Assembly: GCA_039654915.1 (NCBI GenBank)
Contig: CM077599.1
Span: 7,008,501 to 7,072,500 of the forward strand
Source of the DNA: Aquilaria yunnanensis
Lineage: Eukaryota > Streptophyta > Magnoliopsida > Malvales > Thymelaeaceae
Reading direction: 5' to 3'
DNA length: 64,000 nucleotides
The first letter of the stretch is position 1. The number at the start of each line of letters is the position of its first letter. Under the pieces are notes generated by a model that did no database searches, was not told the DNA's origin, and saw only the letters and a program-made list of their open reading frames with translations. Below are positions 1 to 11,649 of this stretch, piece after piece. Both the position numbers and the translations under genes were made by a program.

Positions 1-344
1 ATAAACATGTTTAATGCTTAATTATGAAAAGTTTGAAGATGGTTGTGCTATTTAGTTCTTTAGCTTTTGGTTATAGGTTATATTGCTTCTTTTAGTCAAT
101 AAATTTACTCTTTAAGATTTAAAAAGAAAAGCACAAATAAAAATGCTTTTTTTTTTAAATGTACATATTTAATGTTTAATGATGAATAAACGCGAGGGAA
201 AAAAGAAGCTAAAGTAGTGGGTGGAAGACAGTGGCTGAAGAGGAATGCAAGTGTTGTGGGTTGTGGAGAATTTGAAGATGGTGGTTAGATTGTTAAACGG
301 AAAAGTTTTAAGACTTGAAAAATAAGGAGAAAGTTTTCAAGAGT
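1..344. other. AT-rich flank, no gene seen
   Basis: No convincing coding sequence is visible. The stretch from about 280 to 344 (a run around GTTAAACGGAAA, then TTTTCAAGAGTTAAA) resembles a piece at about 27548-27575 that lies inside the MULE-like element there. This suggests that the left edge of the window is also repeat-derived. Nothing else can be supported. Confidence 0.4.
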
Positions 345-352
345 TAAAATTA

Positions 353-1320
353 AGAATTAAATATAAAATTTACCACTATAAACTAGTCAAAGAACCAATT
401 TTACCATCAAACTTTTAAGTGTATCAAATTTGTTACTGAACTTTACTCTTGAGACCAAATTTACCACCAACATTACAAAAAGTTGTAAATTTGTCATTCA
501 TCCGTTAAGTGACCGTCAAATGAATAAAGAAATAACAGTTTTGATCCTTGATTTTTCACCTTTCTTTTATTAGTGCCCTAACTTTGCCAATTTGGTGATC
601 ATACCATCTTCTTCACCATTTGCTTGCCTTAACACTGGAAGTCAAATTTCAACCAGACAAAACTCAACCTGAGTTTTCCCTTAACTCCAAATCAAAATCA
701 TCATACCTTTGGGTAGCCTTCACTTTCTGATTGGCTACTCCCATTTGATAAACCAATTTTTCTGGTCAGTTGTGCCCATTCTAGTTGGCTATGCCCATTT
801 CATAAACCATTTTAGAGGGCTTAGGAAGTCCTCCAAATCAGATTCCATGAATTTGACCAACCATCCCAGGTTTGCCCTCGGGCGCGAATGTTGTTGTCAA
901 CTACACCTCACAAAGAGGCTAGATTCTTGTTAGTGCCAATAGGAGGCGGGATGGCCTTTATTCTTCAATTTTTTGAGGAGACAGAAGATAGTGTCATTGA
1001 GAATAAAGAGGTTTGAGTGATTGACAATCCATTAGTCACGCCGTGCACCACCGTATTTTGAAGAAAATGACATGATCACTAGATGGACAAAATCATGGCA
1101 TTAGTAGAAGAAACGATAAGAACCAAGGACCAAAACTATTATTTTTCCCTTTATTTGACGGTCACTTAACGAACGAATGGCAAATTTGCAACATTTTGTA
1201 ACTTCAGTGGTAAATTTGATCTCAAGGGTAAAGTTCAGTAGCAAATTTGGTACACTTGAAAGTTTGATGGTAAAATTGGTAGTTTGACTATTTTAGAATG
1301 GTAAATATGGTACTTAATCC
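353..1320. mobile_element. Non-autonomous MULE-like element with long TIRs
   Basis: The first ~210 bases (353 to about 570) and the last ~200 bases (about 1120-1320) are imperfect reverse complements. Both arms contain the recognisable blocks TTTACCA, TTGACGGTCACTTAA and ATTTGGTACA or their complements. The element is flanked by an exact 8-bp direct repeat TAAAATTA at 345-352 and 1321-1328. Long TIRs plus an 8-9 bp duplication fit the Mutator-like superfamily (family knowledge). The ~550-base interior has no transposase, so it would depend on one supplied in trans. The short frame at 709-933 is not recognisable as a protein. The superfamily is inferred; the inverted repeat and the duplication are seen directly. 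Confidence 0.72.
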
Positions 1321-1490
1321 TAAAATTAGTTCATGACTTTTTTTTTCATCCAACTTAACAGTTTTCGTCAAAGTCCAAAACAGCATACTTGAACAAGGTT
1401 GGAGATTTTCTATGCAAGAAATCAAGATTAGGGTCTAAAATGATATAATAATAAAAGACCAAGGGCAAAAGATGCAATTAACCCTATTGT

Positions 1491-3017
1491 GCCTAAAGCC
1501 TTTTTAAATCCTCAAACTTGCCAGATCCGGACACTTAACCTCCTCAACCTGAACTTGGTCAAACTCACCCCCTGAACTTACACATGTGGGACACTTTAGC
1601 CTTTTTCAGCTCATGTGCGCATCACGTTAGCTACTTGCTCTTAACGCCGATTGCTTATGTCTATAGATCATCGTGCATTGTTCTAGAAAAACAAAATAAC
1701 CACTTTTCTCAACCACCTTCGCTTCTCTGCTCTTTATACAATCCAATTTCCACCTCAAATCCTTCTAATCGAGCCATGTTTTGATCATTGCCGCCCCTTG
1801 GGCGGGTCCTCCACCGACATGAATATAATAAGCAACATGAGAATCCCCTTGGTGAAGAGGAAAGAAATGGAGGAGAGGTCCCTGAGCCAAAGGTTGGGCA
1901 GTGCCGCTAGGCCAGCGATGACCGTCAACAGATGGGAGGTGGATGTGGGTGCTGGAGAAAATGGTGATGATGTTTTAGTGGAGGGAGATGGTGTAGGAGA
2001 TGAAGGCCATGAAGATCTGGAGGTAGATGAAGGTGGCGGTGATGACGCGACTTTTAGAGCCGAATGCAGCGTCATCGAGGTCGGTGTAGCTCTGGGACTT
2101 GGGGCTCTTCTGGAGGCATCAGCCGAGGATGTGGGAGGTGTAGGCATAGACGCCGCCAAGGAAGAGAAGGAGAAACTCCGAGGACTAGCCGCCGGTTTCT
2201 ATTGTATACGACATTGATATTTATCATAACACGGCCACATTCGAGCACCTCAACAAGCAACATTCCAGAACAAATCTGAAGACAAAGCTAGCTTCTTCGA
2301 GCTCTCTACAACCTCCTTCGACTTCCAATTCCTATACTTCTTCTTTTGTTTTTGTTAAATCATCCCCTCAAGGCCACAACTTCTTCTCTTCTGGCTGTTC
2401 TTCACTATGCCGCTGGATGTTTATGATTTCGTGTTTGATCGGATGCCACAGTGGGTGGCGCCCTCAGGTGATAGCTCCGGTTATAGCTTTTTATGGGTTT
2501 TTTGTGAAATTAGGATTTGGTACATGCATCGTTGATTTTGGGTTTCCAATAAATTTGAGAACCTTGTGAGGAATTTGAGGATTTAGGAAGATGGTTTTTG
2601 GGTTCATTCTTTGAGTTCCTAGAAATGGGTTGTTTTCCTTGCTTTGATTCGAGGGAAGCTTGAGAAGCTTAATCTGGGGAAAGAAAGTGAAGATTGAAAA
2701 CAAAGGCCTGCCAATGGTCTCCTCCAATGCCTCCAGATTAGCTTCTGGTTAGTTATTCTTCATCTGAACTGATAATTATGTTTGTCGATCAATTTTTCAG
2801 TATTTTGTCCGTTGTTATATCGAACAAAGCCGATTGCGCAAGAAACAGACGGAGCAAGCAGCGTTAAGAGCAAATAGCTCACGCGATGTGCACATGGGAC
2901 TAAAAGGGCCAAAGTGTCCCGTGTTTGCAAGTTTAGGGGCCGAGTTTGACCGAGTCTAAATTAAGGGGGTTAAGTGTCTGAGTCAACCGAGTTTGAGGGC
3001 TAAAAATGGTTTCAGGC
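1491..3017. mobile_element. Pack-MULE-like element carrying a gene fragment
   Basis: The left arm (1491 to about 1665) and the right arm (about 2850-3017) are inverted copies of each other; both carry blocks such as CCTCAAACT, GACACTTAACC and GGGACACTTT. The ends read GCCTAAAGCC on the left and, in reverse complement, GCCTGAAACC on the right. I could not define a target-site duplication. The interior is distinctly richer in GC than the flanks and includes a fragment of an amino-acid transporter gene on the - strand (see 1800-2190) plus ~600 bases of unidentified sequence (2220-2820). No transposase is present. The right end lies 107 bases before the start codon of the first TMN gene. MULE assignment is inferred from the long TIR and the captured sequence. 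Confidence 0.66.
1800..2190 (-). pseudogene. Captured fragment of an AVT1-type amino-acid transporter
   Basis: Read on the minus strand, the segment gives GGVYAYTSHILG, then YTDLDDAAFGSKSRVI and FIYLQIFMAFISYTISLH. After a shift of frame it gives LTVIAGLAALPNLWLRDLS and FTKGILMLLIIFMSV. The order and spacing match the middle of plant vacuolar amino-acid transporters of the AVT1/AAAP family (Y-D-G-A-F-G loop, then the L-P-T-W-L-D-S membrane segment). In-frame TGA and TAA codons and the frameshift show it is not functional. It lies between the inverted arms of the 1491-3017 element, so it was most likely captured from a transporter gene elsewhere. An antisense transcript against the parent gene is possible but is not shown by the sequence. 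Identification is from memory of the family. Confidence 0.62.
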
Positions 3018-3124
3018 CTTACGAAAAGGAAGAATTCAGAGGGAGCAGATTGATTTTATAGTCTCCAATCCATCTCATATATACTCACAGAATCTCGCAC
3101 TCTCTTCCTCATCGAACAGCGAAA

Positions 3125-6064
3125 ATGAGCCTATTTTCTCCAAAAGTCCTTTCGATCTTGGGGCTTCTAATCAGCTGTTTCGTGTCTCCTGTGAGATCCG
3201 ACGCCTCCGACCACCGTTACAAGGACGGCGACGCCGTCCCTCTCTACGCCAACAAGGTTGGTCCTTTCCACAACCCCAGGTAACCCTAACATTTCTAAAT
3301 TCTTGTCAATTTCTTCATTTTCTAACGGAGTCGTGGTTAAGATCCGAAATTTGGATCTGGACTTCTGGCTGTTCGAATAGCCGAATCGCTATCCAGTGCT
3401 TGTTTCTGTTGTGTGCGTCATCTATGTTGTCAACATGCTAGCATTTTAACCTTTAAGGCTGCGGTTCAATCTTAGTTAACACTGCTGTTACTGATAATTG
3501 GTGCTGCTTGATTCCAGTGAAACTTACAGGTACTTTGATCTGCCGTTTTGCTCTCCAGGTTTAATTACTATTCTTATATTTCTTTCATTCTTAGTAGTGA
3601 GAATTCACGGATCTCCGCCGGGAGCTTGTTTTTTCCTTAATGTTTTGAGTTGATTTGAATTCTGTAGATGGCGTCAAAGAGAAGAAGGAAGCACTTGGTG
3701 AGGTGTTGAATGGAGATCGACTCGTCAGTGCTCCATATAAACTGAACTTCAAGGAGGAGAAAGATTCAGCAGTTGTCTGCAGGGCTAGGCTTTCTAAGGA
3801 AGATGTTGCAAAGTTCAGGCAGGCGGTTGAGAAGGACTATTACTTCCAGATGTACTATGATGACTTGCCCATCTGGGGCTTCATTGGAAAGGTTGACAAG
3901 GAAGGCAAAACTGACCCGAGCGAGTACAAGTACTTCTTGTACAAACATATCCAATTTGATGTTCTCTACAATAAGGATCGTGTGATTGAGGTCAGTGCCC
4001 GTATGGATCCCCATTCTCTGGTGTACCTAACGGAGGACAAGGAAGTTGATGCAGAGTTCATGTACACCGTGAAGTGGAAGGAAACAGAGACTCCGTTTGA
4101 GAAGAGAATGGACAAGTACTCCATGTCTTCTTCTTTGCCCCATCATTTGGAGATTCATTGGTTTTCAATTATCAATTCATGTGTTACTGTTCTCCTCTTG
4201 ACTGGCTTCCTTGCAACAATCCTTATGAGAGTCTTGAAAAATGATTTCATCAAGTGAGTTCTATAACAATTTATTTTTATAGGATATGGTTTCGTTTCTC
4301 CCCTATTTAACATTTAGGAACATACTTTAATCTCTTGAAAGGTATGCTCAAGATGAAGAAGCTGCTGATGACCAAGAAGAAACTGGGTGGAAGTACATCC
4401 ATGGAGATGTGTTTCGCTTTCCCAAGTATAAATCTTTATTTGCAGCAGCTCTTGGAAGTGGATCGCAACTATTCACCTTGTAAGGATGGTGCCAAGTGTT
4501 TGGAGTTTTCGGTCCATATGAAATTTACCTGTTATTACTAATACTTTATGGTTAGCCAGGCTTCATCTCACATACCTTGTTTTCACATGTCTCCAGGACG
4601 GTTTTCATTTTTATGCTTGCACTTGTTGGTGTATTTTATCCATACAATAGAGGAGCACTATTCACTGCACTGGTTGTTATATATGCACTCACATCAGGGA
4701 TTGCAGGATATACAGCAACGTCTTTCTATTGCCAGCTTGAAGGGAAAAACTGGGTAAGCATACAGTCCCTTGTTATGATTTGTTGATGATATGGTTCTTC
4801 TAGTTGGCCAGTAAGGAGAAAATGAAAAGGAAAGAAAAAAAAAAAGAACACCTTAAAAACCATAATTTTTTGGTACTTGTGTACGTTTCTACCCGTTTTC
4901 ACTTGCATGCGTTGCTTTGGCAGGTCAGGAATTTGTTGCTTACTGGGTGCCTTTTCTGTGGACCCCTGTTCCTGACATTCTGCTTCCTCAACACTGTTGC
5001 TATTGTCTATAGTGCAACAGCCGCTCTGCCTTTTGGAACAATTGTAGTAATTCTTCTTATCTGGACACTAGTAACATCACCATTGCTTGTTCTGGGTGGT
5101 ATTGCTGGAAAAAGCAGCAAAGCGGAGTTTCAAGCTCCTTGCCGTACCACCAAGTATCCTCGGGAGATTCCACCATTGCCTTGGTACAGGAGTGCCATTC
5201 CCCAAATGGCAATGGCAGGGTTCCTCCCATTCAGTGCCATCTATATTGAGCTTTACTACATATTTGCCAGTGTCTGGGGTCACAGGATCTATACCATCTA
5301 CAGCATCCTATTTATTGTCTTCATCATTCTTCTGATCGTAACTGCTTTCATAACCGTGGCTTTGACTTATTTTCAACTTGCTGCTGAAGACCATGAATGG
5401 TGGTGGAGGTAAAATGCTGTCTTTTTACGAATTCTTCTGTCCAATGAGTTTCATATGCTACTCTTAAAGATCACATAAATGATAGTCCTATAATTTTTGC
5501 TTGTTGGCATTATTTGTTTTGGGTTGCAATTCAGTCTCTTGGAATTGGAACGTAAGTTGGTTGGTATTTGTGCAAATTCGATTGAGGAAAGGGAGAAATA
5601 ACTGGGAGTTACACAAATGAGATGTTCGTATCCTTTTCAAGTATAGCTGAACTATGTCATAGAAAATAATTGTGCTAAATCTTTCTTGATTTTGTCATTT
5701 CTCAAAGAGCAAACTTTACATGAAAGAAATTCCTATGGTGGGTTGCTGCATTGTTAACATCAGGGTCTATTTTGAACTTTTTATTGATAAAGTGCGGTAG
5801 TTCTCATTTCTGTCACGTTGATTCAAGTTCTCGAATTGTGACAGGTCTTTCCTGTGCGGTGGATCTACTGGTCTGTTTATTTATGCTTACTGCTTATATT
5901 ATTACTATGCGCGATCGGATATGTCTGGCTTTATGCAGACCTCATTCTTCTTCGGCTACATGGCATGCATATGCTATGGTTTTTTCCTTATGCTTGGGAC
6001 AGTGGGTTTCCGTGCTTCACTGCTCTTTGTCCGCCATATATATAGATCGATCAAGTGTGAGTAG
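3125..6064 (+). CDS. Transmembrane 9 superfamily protein (TMN/EMP70), copy 1
   Basis: Seven exons: 3125-3279, 3518-3558, 3668-4253, 4342-4479, 4597-4753, 4924-5408 and 5845-6064. All introns are GT-AG, and the joined frame is open for 593 codons, the normal length for plant TMN2-4-type proteins. Residues 1-25 form a signal peptide. The luminal EMP70 domain follows (DHRYKDGDAVPLYANKVGP, then LGEVLNGDRLVSAPY and YYFQMYYDDLPIWGFIGKV). The first membrane span is near residues 232-254, then a charged cytosolic loop, then the remaining hydrophobic spans. The C-terminus RSIKCE carries the K-x-E (KXD/E) signal known to hold plant EMP proteins in the Golgi. Family role: multispanning Golgi/endosome proteins implicated in membrane-protein sorting and metal or nutrient responses; the exact role is unknown. 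The start was chosen because it begins the signal peptide and matches copy 2. A tandem paralogue lies at 18922-22284. Symbol left blank because the orthologue number cannot be fixed. Confidence 0.95.
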
Positions 6065-7560
6065 GTCCTATATTGCCTGTCCTGGTGATCGAGTGCCTGA
6101 AGTTTTTGTACACATGGAACTGGCGGAATGCTTGGTTATGGTCAGCAGATCTCGCTTGAGATCCTTTCTGATCTCTACAAACGGAGCCGTGGTCCGATTT
6201 TGGAATATATCATATGGATTATGTTTCTAAGGAACTTGATTCTTTTAGTCTTTCTCCCTCCAGTTTCATTTCCTGTACTTAGGGAGCTTTAAATCGTTCC
6301 TATGTCATAACTCGTAAGTATCTTCTTTACATGTTGAATGTCACTTGCCTCGAGGAGTTGTTCTTTCTTTAGTGTTGCAGATTGGAGCAGTTTGCCGCGA
6401 TCCAACACATCCACTTGACTCCTGAAGTGAAAGCTGAAAGCTGTTTTTTTTTTTTTAAAGAACATAAATATGTAAAATTGTAGTAATTTCAATTTTCAGA
6501 AATTTCGTTTTTAATTTTTTAAAATTGAGTTCGACTATGTGTATTTTTTGTAGACGGTACATCAATGAATAAAATTACACGTGAATGGTAGAACAAATAT
6601 TGAAATTTCTGATTAATATTTTTTTAAAAATTTTAAAAATATTAATATAAGAAAAAAATGGATAAAATTCATTTTCGAAAGTTAAAAAGCGATGAATTGT
6701 TTTATATATATTATACATGTAAAAAAACATGCTCTATGTCAAAGTAAATGTTATATGCATATACGATGAGTTGCCTCCGCCCAATCTAAAAGTTTTTAAA
6801 GTTCTTGATTTTGTCGAGCCTTTAGCTGTTCTCACATCACATCTCACTATGGGATATACAGCGGGAATGCATTAGAATTCTTATTTTTGGTATTTATTTT
6901 TTTAATGGTCATGGCTATTACAATTATAAAGGTTAGAATGTAAGGTACTATAGGAATTTTAAAAAGTTGAAGTTAGTTGTTAATCACATCTTGCAGAGAA
7001 AAGTAGCTCGAGACAATAAAATATTGCTATTAAACTAGGAAATAGCACTCGGAAAAGCGCCAAGTCTAATATGTGTATTACCTATTATACTATGGCTGAT
7101 TCTTCTATAGGCCCGGCGCACGCATAAGTCACCTTCTCAAAGTTATTTTTTATGCACAATTTAGTCCTTAAAATTTAATTTTTGTCTTATTTTTTTTATT
7201 CAATGAATGGTCAAATTTTCAAAACTTTTCTCCTACTAGTAATTAAATATTATTGTTAGGAAATTTTCAGAATATCATCCAAGTTGCGTAGCAATTGTAA
7301 GACCCATAGTTGATGTGAAAGGACAGTAAGATTGTGTAAAACGTTGACAGATAAGCTAATAAAGATATTAATACTAATTGATAATTATTAATGGATAAAA
7401 TTTTTAGAAATTTAACTAAGTCTGCTTCAAAGAGACAAGAGGAAAAAGAAATTATGGGGAATAGAATAATGAAGAACTCACAAACTATATTAATCAAATA
7501 TGTTGAAAAGAAATTAAGAAATTAAAATATTCCTAAAATGGATAAATGGGATGATTTATA
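6065..7560. other. 3' flank of TMN copy 1, no gene seen
   Basis: The first ~200 bases after the TAG are probably 3' UTR. The rest is AT-rich. From about 7140 on there are pieces of common plant repeat wording (TTTAGTCCTTAAA and similar), but no element with clear ends could be drawn. None of the short frames resembles a known protein. Confidence 0.4.
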
Positions 7561-7564
7561 AAAA

Positions 7565-9725
7565 ATAGACTTTTGATTTCAGAATGACAAACACAAAGGA
7601 AAAAAAACAAACAATATTTTCTAAAAGAACAAATATGCCATTCTAAAAGAACAAACATACCTTCTGAAAGAACAAACACCAGAAAACAAAAGAACAAGAA
7701 GTTTACAGAAACAAGGTTATGTGTAAGAACAAACAGTGTCTTCTATAAAAATAAACACTTAAGTAACAAAAAATAAACATGTAAAAGAAAGAACAAACAA
7801 TGTCTTCTAAAAGAACAAACATATCCTTCTAAAATAACAAACATATTCTTCTAAAATAACAAACATATTCTTCTGAAAGAACAAACACCAGAAGACAAAA
7901 AAAAATAAGAAGTTTACAGAAACAGGGTCATGTATAGGAACAAATACTTAAGTAACAAAAAATAAACATGTAAAAGAAAGAACAAACAATATTTTCTAAA
8001 AGAATAAACATGCCCTTCTAAAAAAACAAACATACCCTTCTAAAAAAACAAACATACCCTTCTAAAAGAATAAACAAAAAAAAAATAAAAGAACAAGAAG
8101 TTTACATAAACATGGTCATGTATAAGAACAAATAGTGCATTCTATAAGAATAAAGACTTAAGTAACAAAAAATAAACATGTAAAAAAAAAGAACAAATAA
8201 TGTCTTCTATAAGAATAAATATGCTTTCTAAAAGAACAAACATATCATTCTAAAAGAACAAACGCCAGAAGACAAAAGAATAAGAAGTTTACAAAAACAA
8301 GGTCACGTATAAGAACAAACAATGCCTTCTATAAGAACAAATAATGCTTTCTATAAGAACAAACACTTAAGTAACAAAAAATAAACATATAAAAGAAAGA
8401 ACAAACAATGTCTTCTAAAAGAACAAACATGCTCTTATGAAAGAACAAACACCAGAAGAAAAAAGAACAAGAATTTTATAGAGACAGAGTCATGTATATG
8501 AACAAACAGTATCTTCTATAAGAACAAACACTTAAGTAACAAAAATAAAAATGTTTACAAACATACCCTTCTAAAAGAATAAACACAAAAAAATAAAAGA
8601 ATAAGAAGTTTACAGAAACATGGTCATGTATAAGAACAAATAGTGCCTTCTATAAGAATAAACACTTAAGTAACAAAAAATAAACATGTAAAAAAAAGAA
8701 CAAATAATGCCTTCTATAAGAACAAATATGCTTTCTAAAAATAACAAACATACCCTTCTGAAAGAACAAACACCAGAAGACAAAAGAATAATAAGTTTAC
8801 AAAAATAAGGTTATGTATAAGAACAAACAGTGCCTTCTATAAGAACAAATAATGCCTTCTATAAGAACAAACACTCAAGTAACAAAAAATAAACATGTAA
8901 AAGAAAGAACAAACAATGTGTTCTAAAAGAACAAACATGCTCTTATGAAAGAACAAACACCAGAAGAAAAAAGAATAAGAATTTTATAGAGACAGAGTCA
9001 TGTATAAAAACAAACAGTATTTTATATAATAACAAACACTTAAGTAACAAAAATAAATATATAAAAGAAAGAACAAATAATATCTTCTAAAAGAACCAAC
9101 ATGTCATTATAAAAGAACAAACATACCCTTCTGAAAGAACAAACACCAGAAAATAAAAGAACAAGAAGTTTACAAAACAGAGTCATATATAAAGAACAAA
9201 CAGTGCCTTCTATAAGAACAAACACTTAAGTAATAAAAAATAAATATGTAAAAGAAAGAACAAATAATGCCTTCTAAGAGAACAAACATGTAGACAAGAA
9301 AAAACAAACATTGTCTTCTAAAAGAACAAACAAGCCCGTAAGTATAAATACCAAAATATAAAAGAACAAGTAATTTGTGCAATGTCTGAAAATGTAAAAG
9401 AACAAGCATGGCCTTCTAGAAGAGCAAACAAGGCTTTTAAAAGAACAAAAAACAAACACATCATAAAAGAAGACAAACAGTATCTCATCAAAAGAACAAA
9501 CACTTAAGTAACAAAAAACAAACAATGTCTTCTAAAAGAACAAACACGAAGACAAAAAAGAACAATCAATGTCTTCTCAAAGAATAAACAATACCTTTTA
9601 AAAGAACAAACATACCATTCTAAAAGAATAAGCACGAAGAAACAAAAGAACAAACAGTAGAGAATAAAAAAATGAAAAAAGGTAGACATATGACATAAAA
9701 GAACAAGAAGAAATAAGAATAATAT
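7565..9725. repeat. AGAACAAA minisatellite with ~200-bp higher-order units
   Basis: The core AAAAGAACAAACA recurs every 20-30 bases through about 2.1 kb. A higher-order unit of roughly 170-220 bases is visible because the phrase ACTTAAGTAACAAAAA returns near 7748, 7948, 8156, 8356, 8527, 8655, 8873, 9050, 9224 and 9504. Other parts of the unit, such as CACCAGAAGA, AAGAAGTTTACA and GTCATGTATAAG, return with it. Units differ by substitutions and small deletions, so the array is old. Long minus-strand frames across it only translate the repeat (VCSFRR.CLFF) and are not genes. Related arrays lie at 12185-12930 and 35330-35820. Confidence 0.85.
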
Positions 9726-10275
9726 CATAAATCTAAGTAAAAAAAGGTGAAAAAAAATATTTTAAGAAAATAAGGAGTAAAACATGAAATAAAACAATAG
9801 ACAAAACTTGAAATAATACTAAAATAAGAAAAAGAAAAAGGGGAAACTAGAAAAGATGAGAAAATAAAAATGGAAAAGGTAAATATACAACAAAACAAAA
9901 CAAAGAAAAAAAATGAAGAAAAAAAATGAAAATAAATAAAGAAAGAAATAGAAGAATAAGAGAAGAACAAGAAAACAAAATTTAAAAACAAAATGAAAAG
10001 GGGGATCGTTGGCATTCGATCCATTGCCCAGCTTCCCCCAAAATTAAAATATCAGTCATGCTACCCAACCAAATAGTTTGCCCTAAAGTTGCGGAAAAAG
10101 AAAAATCTATTATATTTCATGATGGCATGATTGCTTACTTTTCTGAGAAACGGGGTCAAAACGACAATTATTATATTTTTCAAGGATGGTGCACGATATA
10201 AACTCGGTCTACAGAAAAGTTACTCTTATACTGTATTCTAAAGAAGAAGTGGATTTTACTATTTATCAACAATAG
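9726..10275. repeat. Purine-rich arm, tRNA-promoter-like end and shared tail
   Basis: A strand-asymmetric A/G tract (9726 to about 9998) runs straight on from the minisatellite. It is followed by a short GC-richer block that, read on the minus strand, contains GGGTAGCATGACTGAT (10051-10066) and GGATCGAATGCC (10011-10022). These resemble the A and B boxes of tRNA promoters. Beyond it comes a segment at about 10150-10225 (GTCAAAACGACAATT, GGATGGTGCACGATATAA, GGTCTACAGAAAAGTTACTC) that is also found at 13370-13435 and 39060-39145. The same arrangement therefore recurs at several sites. The class of element is not known to me. Confidence 0.5.
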
Positions 10276-10520
10276 AATCCATATAGCCCTTTTTTTGTTT
10301 TTTTTATTCTTCCAACTTATGGTCAAACGCCTCTGTTGATATTAAAATTTTTCACATCTGCCATAATGCTCCCCCACTTTAGCATTCTGTCGCCAGCTAA
10401 AGGGTAGATCATTTGCTAACGGTGACTTGATTGTCACATCATAAAAATTGGGTAACATTACTAGATATAATAAATATTATAGGGACCTAACATTATTTTG
10501 CCCCCTACCATTCCAGTTTT
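10276..10520. other. Short spacer, nothing recognised
   Basis: T-rich sequence with no coding potential that I can recognise. It ends at the target-site copy of the next element. Confidence 0.35.
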
Positions 10521-10528
10521 GCTTTACT

Positions 10529-11641
10529 TAAGGGTGTAAGTTTTGACCCTAAACCCGAATCCGATCCTAATTTTCGGGTTTGGTTCGAGTTGTAAGATAG
10601 GAAAACATAAAATCAGGTTGGCCCGACCCCGACCTTATTTTGAAATTGAAAATTTTGGTTTGGGTAGGGTTAACCTGAAAAAACCTGACTTGACCCTATA
10701 TGATATAATGAACCCAGCCCCTCTCACCACTCGGCCCACTCCTACACTATATTATACGTGAGTCCAACCCAACAACATAATTTCCAAGCCCAATAACCAA
10801 ATCCCAGCCCAATTCTTAATTCCTACCCTAGTAGTAGTGACTTGCCGTTTGCCTTTGTTCTTATACAGCTATTCCTAATTCGCCCGAACTTGCCATTGAC
10901 CTCCCTTGTTATTGCCGATTCATCGACCTTCGCCCTACCTTGTTCTATCGTCACTCCTTGATCCTTCATCCGTGAGCCCCCTATCATTACCAGCCGATTC
11001 TGTCACTCCAAGGGACCCAGGATCTACTCGGAGGAAAGTGTTTTTCATTTTCTAGGTTGCTGATTAAAATCAAATCTGGGCATCTCCTCCGCCCACATCT
11101 CTATGTCCGTCACACAAATGTGTGGATGACGGCACATCTCCTCCTACCACATTCCACATCTGTTACGCATATGCGTGACTGGTGGAGAGGGAGTCAAAAG
11201 CTCGATTGATGATGCCGAATACGGGGCGGCGCAGGAGTAGTGGGGTGATGCTTCCTAGGAGTCGATCAATGCTTCCTAGCAACAGCTCGATGCTTCCCGC
11301 TGCCACTTAACGCCTCACATCGCAATTTGGTTTGCCATGCTTTGCCATACGGCCCATGCCGAGTAGCCATTTCCTAGTTAATCTCCGTCTTACTTCACCG
11401 CTGCGTTCTCCTCCCAGTCATCACCAGTGTGTTGATCGAAGATACACGAGTTGTTTGATGTTAGATTTTTCAAAAAAATAGGGCAAACCCGACCCTAATC
11501 TGACCCTAATTGGGTTAGGGTCGGTTCAGGTCATGGTTAGAATAAAAACAAGTTAGGGTTAGACTTATTCAGGTTAGGGGCAGACTATAAACATCGAGTT
11601 TCAACCCAAACTCGACCCTATAACCCGAACTTTCACCCCTA
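10529..11641. mobile_element. Non-autonomous hAT-type element
   Basis: The ends read TAAGGGTGTAAG and, in reverse complement at the right, TAGGGGTGAAAG. Subterminal inverted stretches rich in CCCGAACC/GGGTTCGG words lie inside them. The flanks carry GCTTTACT (10521-10528) and GTTTTACT (11642-11649), an 8-bp target duplication with one mismatch, as expected for hAT elements. The ~800-base interior has no transposase. It includes ordinary-looking GC-richer sequence (10800-11460) with repeated phrases such as GATGCTTCC at about 11250-11300. Superfamily from TIR start and duplication length. Confidence 0.75.
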
Positions 11642-11649
11642 GTTTTACT

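Noticed and set aside
1798..2217. 139-codon plus-strand frame
   Set aside because: It is the antisense of the captured transporter fragment; Asp/Glu/Gly-rich text without family resemblance.
5751..6230. 159-codon plus-strand frame over the last exon of TMN copy 1
   Set aside because: It reads the exon in the wrong frame; the correct frame after the acceptor gives SFLCGGSTGLF and ends KCE.
7565..9725. CRISPR-like regular repeats
   Set aside because: Units are degenerate, nested and of plant minisatellite type; the genome is eukaryotic and there are no unique spacers or cas genes.
9040..10024. Overlapping minus-strand frames of 60-99 codons rich in Phe, Cys and Leu
   Set aside because: They are translations of the AGAACAAA minisatellite and the purine-rich arm; the text repeats VCSFRR.CLFF and has no domain.
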